Part shown: in pieces, positions 6,224-11,041 of the stretch | Layout of the letters: each line of letters begins with the position of its first letter | How positions within the stretch are numbered: the first letter of the stretch is position 1 | NCBI GenBank assembly: GCA_016213345.1 | Contig: JACRAO010000041.1 | Coordinates: 1-13,778, forward strand | Origin: Bdellovibrio sp. | Lineage (GTDB): Bacteria > Bdellovibrionota > UBA1018 | Direction: 5' to 3' | DNA: 13,778 nucleotides | The notes under the pieces: generated by a model | The model's input: the letters and a program-made list of their open reading frames with translations, nothing else | Told to the model about the DNA's origin: nothing | Database searches by the model: none | Program-made: the position numbers and the translations under genes

Positions 6224-7360
6224 TCATATTTGTCTCAGTGTCCATTCGATCAAGATTTGTGAAGCTAAAACTCCATTTGCTAGTGCTTGACAAGTAGCTT
6301 TTTCAAGTTTTTGTCGTGCATTTTCTTTTTTGGGATCCAATAAAATGTAGCCATAGTCTACAATCCCTTTGCGATTTGGCAAATCAAATGATGGTTGTCT
6401 TAGCTCAGTTCCAAAAAACTCGATAGAATATTTACCGATTTCAGGAGCAAGTTCAATTGATCTTTTTGCAACTTCGAGAGCAAGTTCTTTTGGTGATAAA
6501 TCTTCTGTGTGCTGGAAGTGTTCTGTAGATAAAAGAGCGAAATTTTTTGGGTTTGTCAGGCAATCCCTAAATCTGGATTTTTCTCCTTCTAAAATTTGCA
6601 GTTTTACAAAATCTTCGTAAGCATAGTGATAGTTTGAAATAATTCTGGTGCTTACTTTGATTAAATTTTCGAATCCAGTAGGCAAGTTCCAAGTAAGCAG
6701 TTCGGACCATGCACCCATGCTTATACTTGGTGCTTGGGCAGCGTGATAAGGTTGCGAAAGATCCTGTGTGTAGTGCAACGCCCAGTTTAGCATTCTAAAA
6801 CCCCAATACTCATTTTTTTCTTTCAAAAGCTGGAGTGCTTCTTTAGCGAAAAGCTCGGCTCTATCTGGTGCTTGTCCTAAGGATCTTATAGGAATTTGAA
6901 AGGTTGCAATAGGTTTCGTAATTGTCCACCCACCAAAATACATGTGTCTAAACCCTTGGCTGGTGGGACCTGTTTTCTTGCCCATATATATTCGTTCTTG
7001 CTTTGGATCTGCAGTGTCATCCAAGTCTCGATCCATGCCGTGGTCTGGTTCGTCTACAGCGGGGCTTAAAAATAATTCAAAAGCATTCTTAACTGGATAA
7101 GCCTGAAATTGAGTGACCAAACTCAGTTGTAATGTATTGCTGGCCAAGCCTCTTCCTACTTCATGTGGTTTGTTTTTTACAATTTCATGAAGAAATGTTG
7201 GCACTTGTATTTGAGATTTTATGTTCATTGAATAAAGTTTTATCTTAAGCTCTGGTTTAAGTCCCTTGAGGACCCACGGCATAATGATTTGGTGGTTTTC
7301 CCAAGCATAAGTATTAATTGATAAAAAAAATATCCCCAGTGTGCAAAGTATATATTGCAT
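6224..7360 (-). CDS. Exported zinc-dependent phospholipase C / P1-nuclease-fold protein
   Basis: This 378-residue protein is a predicted metal-dependent phosphoester hydrolase of the phospholipase C/S1-P1 nuclease superfamily. A signal peptide (LCTLGIFFLSINTYA) cleaved after A19 would leave W20 as the mature N-terminus. That is the hallmark of this fold, where the free amino group and carbonyl of Trp1 bind zinc. The other ligands can be matched: H23, an acidic motif DEPD at 102-105, H138 (FRHMYFGGW), the H-x3-D-x5-H signature HYTQDLSQPYH (H195, D199, H205), and H-x3-E at H244/E248 (YHYAYE). It starts the minus-strand trio, with a strong AAGGAGGG ribosome site before ATG 7360 and a 68-bp gap to the amidoligase gene. 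The substrate may be phospholipid, nucleic acid or another phosphoester. Family confidence is high, specificity low. Confidence 0.87.
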   Translation of the reverse strand: MQYILCTLGIFFLSINTYAWENHQIIMPWVLKGLKPELKIKLYSMNIKSQIQVPTFLHEIVKNKPHEVGRGLASNTLQLSLVTQFQAYPVKNAFELFLSPAVDEPDHGMDRDLDDTADPKQERIYMGKKTGPTSQGFRHMYFGGWTITKPIATFQIPIRSLGQAPDRAELFAKEALQLLKEKNEYWGFRMLNWALHYTQDLSQPYHAAQAPSISMGAWSELLTWNLPTGFENLIKVSTRIISNYHYAYEDFVKLQILEGEKSRFRDCLTNPKNFALLSTEHFQHTEDLSPKELALEVAKRSIELAPEIGKYSIEFFGTELRQPSFDLPNRKGIVDYGYILLDPKKENARQKLEKATCQALANGVLASQILIEWTLRQI

Positions 7361-7383
7361 GCTTCCCTCCTTGTTGATTAGAT

Positions 7384-7412
7384 GCTTTAACCTGATTTAT
7401 ATGTGTTGTCAA
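7384..7412 (-). promoter_or_regulatory. Candidate promoter of the minus-strand trio
   Basis: On the minus strand a perfect -35 TTGACA lies at 7412-7407, and 17 bp downstream is TAAAGC (7389-7384), a poor -10 (3 of 6). An alternative -10, TATAAA (7401-7396), would put its -35 inside the repeat block at 7415-7474. Either way the repeats abut or overlap the promoter, which fits control by a repeat-binding regulator. Confidence 0.35.
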
Positions 7413-7414
7413 AT

Positions 7415-7474
7415 TTACAGTAACAGAAACTGTAACAGTAACAGAAACTGTAATAGTTACTGTAAAACAGTAAA
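7415..7474. repeat. Tandem/inverted repeat block, putative operator array
   Basis: Two perfect 18-bp direct repeats (ACAGTAACAGAAACTGTA at 7417-7434 and 7435-7452) are flanked by an inverted pair, TTACAGTAAC (7415-7424) and GTTACTGTAA (7456-7465). A dyad ACTGT-A-ACAGT lies at 7429-7439. The block sits between the divergent trio (start 7360) and glutamine synthetase (start 7607), about 55 bp from the former. The second copy of this motif set is at 10917-10971. A transcription-factor operator array is the simplest reading; an RNA hairpin in a transcript is also possible. Confidence 0.7.
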
Positions 7475-7570
7475 ATAAATTTAAATTCTATTGTAAAAAC
7501 TGACCGACGACTAAAGCATATTAAAAAATGCTTGAATTTTGCTTACTATGATATTACATTAGTTTCCGTA

Positions 7571-7594
7571 GGGGTTCGACATTGAGTTCGCCCC
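7571..7594 (+). promoter_or_regulatory. Leader hairpin before glutamine synthetase
   Basis: GGGG (7571-7574) can pair with CCCC (7591-7594), and CGA (7577-7579) with TCG (7588-7590), across a two-base bulge. This makes a seven-pair hairpin ending six bases before the ribosome site AAGGAG. GTTCG is also repeated directly within it (7574-7578 and 7586-7590). There is no U-tract, so it is not a terminator. It does not match a glutamine riboswitch that I recognise. A role in translation control is inference. Confidence 0.3.
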
Positions 7595-7606
7595 ATTAAA
7601 AGGAGA

Positions 7607-9859
7607 ATGGCTGTGTCAATTGGTACAAGTGCGAAGGCGCGTTTTAAAATCATACAAGAAATAACTCAACGTACTACTCGAAAATTTGATCCCCCAAGAG
7701 ATGAAAACGGAAGAAAACTCAAAATTTCTGAGTTCTATGGGATGAATACTTTTAATTTGGATCGAATGCGAGAAAAACTATCGAAAGATGTTTTTCATAA
7801 ACTTCAGCAAACCATAGAGACCGGAAAGAAATTGGATTTAGAAATTGCAGATCCAGTTGCTCAAGCTATTAAAGACTGGGCACAAGAACGGGGGGTTACA
7901 CATTTTTGTCATTGGTTTCAGCCACAAACTGGTTCGACTGCAGAAAAACATGACGCTTTTTTGAGCCTAGATAAAAATAAAAGACCGGTTGAAAAATTTT
8001 CTGGCTCTCAGTTAATTCAGAGTGAACCGGATGCTTCGAGCTTTCCTTCGGGTGGAATGCGAACCACATTTGAGGCTAGAGGTTATACGGCATGGGACCC
8101 TTCAAGCCCGGTTTTCATTATGGACACTGTGAGTTCAAAAACACTTTGTATTCCTTCTGTATTTATTAGCTATCACGGGGATGCACTGGATGAAAAAACA
8201 GCACTTATCAGGAGTGTCGAAGTACTGTCTCAAAAAGCTTGTGAACTTCTCTATGTGCTTGGAGAAAAAGATGTAAAGCGTATCGTTCCTACTTTGGGCG
8301 CTGAACAAGAATATTTTTTGATTGACCGTGGATTTTATAATCTAAGACCGGATCTTATTATGACTGGACGGACCCTTGTAGGAGGTCAACCTCCCAAAGG
8401 CCAGCAGTTAGAGGATCATTATTTTGGTAGTATTGCAACTCGTGTTCAGGCTTTTATGAGCGAAATGGAGTATGAACTCTATAAACTTGGTGTTCCTGTT
8501 AAGACAAGACACAATGAGGTAGCTCCCAGCCAGTTCGAAACAGCTCCTATTTTCGAAGAAGTCAATTTATCCACAGATCACAATCAACTTACCATGGAAA
8601 TTTTGAGAAAAGTGGCCTTGAGGCACCATCTAATGGTTTTGCTACACGAAAAACCTTTTGCCGGGATTAATGGCAGTGGCAAGCATAATAATTGGTCCTT
8701 AATGGTGGCGGCTAGTGGAGCCGGATTAGATGGAGATAATTTACTTGAGCCTGGTAAAACTCCTCATCAAAATATACGGTTTTTATTAATTATAGTTTCC
8801 GTTTTAAAAGGAGTTATGCAACATGCAGGTCTGCTGAGAGCAGGTATAGCTTCTGCTGGAAATGACCATCGATTGGGTGCTAACGAAGCTCCTCCTGCTA
8901 TTATTTCTGCATTTTTGGGTGATCTTTTGAATAGCATTTTAAATAATATTGAAAGTGGATCTGATCGTGATAAGAACCCCGAAGCTGCTGTGATTCGTTT
9001 AGAGGTGAGTAAACTTCCTGAAGTCATGCGTGATAATACAGATAGAAATCGTACTTCGCCTTTTGCATTTACCGGCAATAAATTTGAATTTCGTGCTGTA
9101 GGATCTTCTTTTTCGACAGCATTTCCGATTACTTTGTTAAATGCGGTTGTAGCTGATGGTTTAGAGTATGTAACACAGTTATTAAAGAAAAAATTAGGTT
9201 CATTGAAAGGCGGAAAAACTACTGAGGTTTTAGAAAAAGCAGTACTAGAAACACTAAAAGAAGTAATACGTGAAACTAAGGCCATTCGTTTTGAAGGTAA
9301 TAATTATGCCGAAGAATGGATCAGAGAAGCAGAAAAACGGGGACTGCCAAATTTGAAAAAAACTCCAGAGGCACTTGCACAATTGGTGAGTCCTGTTTCT
9401 AAAGAAATGCTTATTCGCTTAGGTGTGTTTTCTGAAGCGGAGATTGTGTCACGTTTTCATGTCAGGATTGAGCGTTATATTAAAAATATCATGATCGAAG
9501 TAGATACTCTCAAATCATTAGTTGACACGATGATTTTGCCTGCGTGTTATGCCTGGCATGGATTTTTAGCAGCTACAGTGGGATCTGCCAAGCAAGCTGG
9601 TGTATCTGCTCCACAAGCTGAAGTCTTAACTAAGCTTGGCAATTTAATTACTTCTTTACATGCTAAAAGAATGCAACTTGAAGTCACGGACAATAAGGCT
9701 GAATCTTTAAGTACGGATGAAGAAAAGGCCCGGGCTTTCTCTAAAGAAGTTACTGTTGCTATGGATGATGTAAGAGTTGTTTGCGATGAACTCGAAGCTT
9801 TGGTAGCAGACGATTATTGGCCATTGCCTAAATATAGAGAAATGTTATTTATCTCCTGA
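7607..9859 (+). CDS. glnN: Glutamine synthetase, type III
   Basis: This is a cytoplasmic enzyme making glutamine from glutamate, ammonia and ATP. At 750 residues it matches the large GSIII class rather than GSI (about 470). The GSIII N-terminal domain shows THFCHWFQPQTGSTAEKHD (98-116) and the signature SFPSGGMRTTFEARGYTAW (145-163). The catalytic core follows with EQEYFLIDRG, the conserved stretch beginning EVAPSQFETAPIFEE, GINGSGKHNNWS and NDHRLGANEAPPA. All expected motifs are present and the C-terminus is complete. The start is uncertain: ATG 7607 is only one base after AAGGAG, whereas GTG 7613, in frame and two codons later, has an ideal seven-base spacing. GSIII is called glnN in cyanobacteria and Bacteroides. 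GSIII enzymes lack the GSI adenylylation site, so control here may be transcriptional. Confidence 0.97.
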   Translation: MAVSIGTSAKARFKIIQEITQRTTRKFDPPRDENGRKLKISEFYGMNTFNLDRMREKLSKDVFHKLQQTIETGKKLDLEIADPVAQAIKDWAQERGVTHFCHWFQPQTGSTAEKHDAFLSLDKNKRPVEKFSGSQLIQSEPDASSFPSGGMRTTFEARGYTAWDPSSPVFIMDTVSSKTLCIPSVFISYHGDALDEKTALIRSVEVLSQKACELLYVLGEKDVKRIVPTLGAEQEYFLIDRGFYNLRPDLIMTGRTLVGGQPPKGQQLEDHYFGSIATRVQAFMSEMEYELYKLGVPVKTRHNEVAPSQFETAPIFEEVNLSTDHNQLTMEILRKVALRHHLMVLLHEKPFAGINGSGKHNNWSLMVAASGAGLDGDNLLEPGKTPHQNIRFLLIIVSVLKGVMQHAGLLRAGIASAGNDHRLGANEAPPAIISAFLGDLLNSILNNIESGSDRDKNPEAAVIRLEVSKLPEVMRDNTDRNRTSPFAFTGNKFEFRAVGSSFSTAFPITLLNAVVADGLEYVTQLLKKKLGSLKGGKTTEVLEKAVLETLKEVIRETKAIRFEGNNYAEEWIREAEKRGLPNLKKTPEALAQLVSPVSKEMLIRLGVFSEAEIVSRFHVRIERYIKNIMIEVDTLKSLVDTMILPACYAWHGFLAATVGSAKQAGVSAPQAEVLTKLGNLITSLHAKRMQLEVTDNKAESLSTDEEKARAFSKEVTVAMDDVRVVCDELEALVADDYWPLPKYREMLFIS

Positions 9860-9860
9860 T

Positions 9861-9912
9861 TTTTTTGGTAATTTTTTGGTAATTTTTTGGTAATTTTTTT
9901 GGTGATTTTTTT
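9861..9912. repeat. 11-bp phased T-tract tandem repeat
   Basis: TTTTTTGGTAA is repeated three times exactly (9861-9871, 9872-9882, 9883-9893), followed by TTTTTTTGGTGA (9894-9905) and a further T7 tract (9906-9912). T-tracts starting every 11-12 bp are in phase with the helix, which produces intrinsically curved DNA. The array starts two bases after the glutamine synthetase stop and lies 40 to 90 bp before ribF. It could shape the ribF promoter, act as a transcription pause or release zone, or vary by slippage. There is no GC hairpin, so it is not a classical terminator. Confidence 0.75.
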
Positions 9913-9950
9913 AGATGGCACTTTTTGGTTTTTAAGAAATTGTAGATGTA

Positions 9951-10910
9951 ATGGAACTTGTTAGTGGTCATAATAATATTTTAAAGAAAGCATTTCCCAG
10001 TACAGTTGTGACGATTGGCAATTTTGACGGGGTTCATTTAGGCCATAGTCAAATCATAAAAGACATGATTGCAAAGGCAAAATCGCAAGGTGGGACTTCT
10101 ATAGTGTATACATTTCGTCCACATCCTTTTTATGTGTTAAGACCGGAACGGCATTTGCCTTTGCTTACAACGTATGATCAGAGAAATAAACTGCTTAGTG
10201 AGTTAGGTGTAGATGTTGTGATAGAGGAACCTTTTAGCCGGGAGTTTTCGAATTTAACAGCGGAGCGTTTTTTTTATGAAATATTATTGCACAAAATAAA
10301 CGTAAAAGAAATTGTTGTGGGTTATGATTTTTCATTTGGAAAAGAGAGGGAGGGACACTTAGAAAATTTGCGATCTTTTTGTAAGAAAACTAAAGTGTCT
10401 TTGGATATTGTTTCGCCGTTAATGGTAAATGAAGACGTGGTTTCTAGCACTCAGATTCGCAATTATTTAATCAAAGGTGAGATTGAAAGGGCTAATAGGC
10501 TTTTGGGGCGTGAATTTTTTTATGAAGGCAATGTGATCAAAGGCGTGGGACGGGGACATCAAATTGGTTTTCCTACTGCAAATTTAAGACCAGAAAGCGT
10601 GAGTTGTCAGCTTTTGCTTGCCAATGGAGTTTATGCAACAAAGACGAGAGTGATACCAAGAGTAGGATCAAAAGTGAAAAATGATCTTTTTCAAAGTATT
10701 ACTAATATTGGAGTGCGTCCGACTTTTAGGAGTAATGAAAAAGCATTGCCACCGGTTTTAATTGAAACTTATTTGCTTGATATGGATATTGATCTCTATG
10801 GAGCAGAGATTCAGGTGTGTTTTGTAAAAAAACTAAGAGATGAAAAGAGATTTTCAGGTTTAGAAGAGCTTAAGAAACAAATTGAAAAAGATATTCAAGC
10901 TGCAAGATAG
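9951..10910 (+). CDS. ribF: Bifunctional riboflavin kinase / FAD synthetase
   Basis: This cytoplasmic enzyme converts riboflavin to FMN and then FAD. At 319 residues it is a normal length. The N-terminal FAD synthetase (nucleotidyltransferase) domain has GNFDGVHLGH (23-32), TFRPHP (54-59), VGYDFSFGKEREG (123-135) and SSTQIR (165-170). The C-terminal flavokinase has GRGHQIGFPTAN (200-211), NIGVRPTF (252-259) and catalytic E272 in ETYLLD. An insertion of about a dozen residues (around 234-246, PRVGSKVKND) precedes the NIGVRPTF strand, longer than in many homologues. The start at ATG 9951 leaves a normal 22-residue lead-in, but no good ribosome site is visible. It lies 91 bp after glutamine synthetase, across the T-tract array, so it may be read through from there or have its own promoter. 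Confidence 0.97.
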   Translation: MELVSGHNNILKKAFPSTVVTIGNFDGVHLGHSQIIKDMIAKAKSQGGTSIVYTFRPHPFYVLRPERHLPLLTTYDQRNKLLSELGVDVVIEEPFSREFSNLTAERFFYEILLHKINVKEIVVGYDFSFGKEREGHLENLRSFCKKTKVSLDIVSPLMVNEDVVSSTQIRNYLIKGEIERANRLLGREFFYEGNVIKGVGRGHQIGFPTANLRPESVSCQLLLANGVYATKTRVIPRVGSKVKNDLFQSITNIGVRPTFRSNEKALPPVLIETYLLDMDIDLYGAEIQVCFVKKLRDEKRFSGLEELKKQIEKDIQAAR

Positions 10911-10916
10911 AGCAAA

Positions 10917-10971
10917 ACTGTTACCTGTTCCAAGTTACTGTTACAGTTTACAGGACTGTTTTCTGTTACTG
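10917..10971. repeat. Second CTGTTAC repeat block, putative operator array
   Basis: The stretch contains ACTGTTAC (10917-10924), GTTACTGTTACAGTTT (10934-10949) and TTTCTGTTACTG (10960-10971). The last two are exact matches (16 and 12 bp) to the minus strand of the 7415-7474 block, and the dyad ACTGT-T-ACAGT lies at 10937-10947. It begins six bases after the ribF stop and ends about 70 bp before the spermidine-synthase-like start. That is the same orientation and a similar distance as the first block has from the trio. A shared regulator is the likely explanation. Confidence 0.7.
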
Positions 10972-11041
10972 AATTATAAAAATAGTAAAATTTTATAGGA
11001 TGTTGTAATAGTATAAAGTATTACGTTTTTTTTGGGGGACA

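Noticed and set aside
7415..7465. LexA boxes suggested by CTGT/ACAG and TTAC/GTAA halves.
   Set aside because: The half-sites are separated by one base, not the spacing known for LexA in Gammaproteobacteria or Bdellovibrio, and neither downstream gene is a DNA-damage gene.
7528..7545. Possible sigma-54 promoter before glutamine synthetase (ATGCTTG, 4 bases, TTGCT).
   Set aside because: The -24 element matches only about 3 of 7 bases and lacks the invariant GG, so it is not a credible site despite the NtrC-type regulator in the window.
8767..9285. 172-codon open frame on the minus strand within glutamine synthetase.
   Set aside because: It lies wholly antisense to strongly conserved GSIII coding sequence, has no ribosome site, and its translation resembles no family.
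9916..9931. TGGCAC upstream of ribF as a sigma-54 -24 element.
   Set aside because: No GC at the required 10-base spacing; the following bases are a T-tract and GGTTT.
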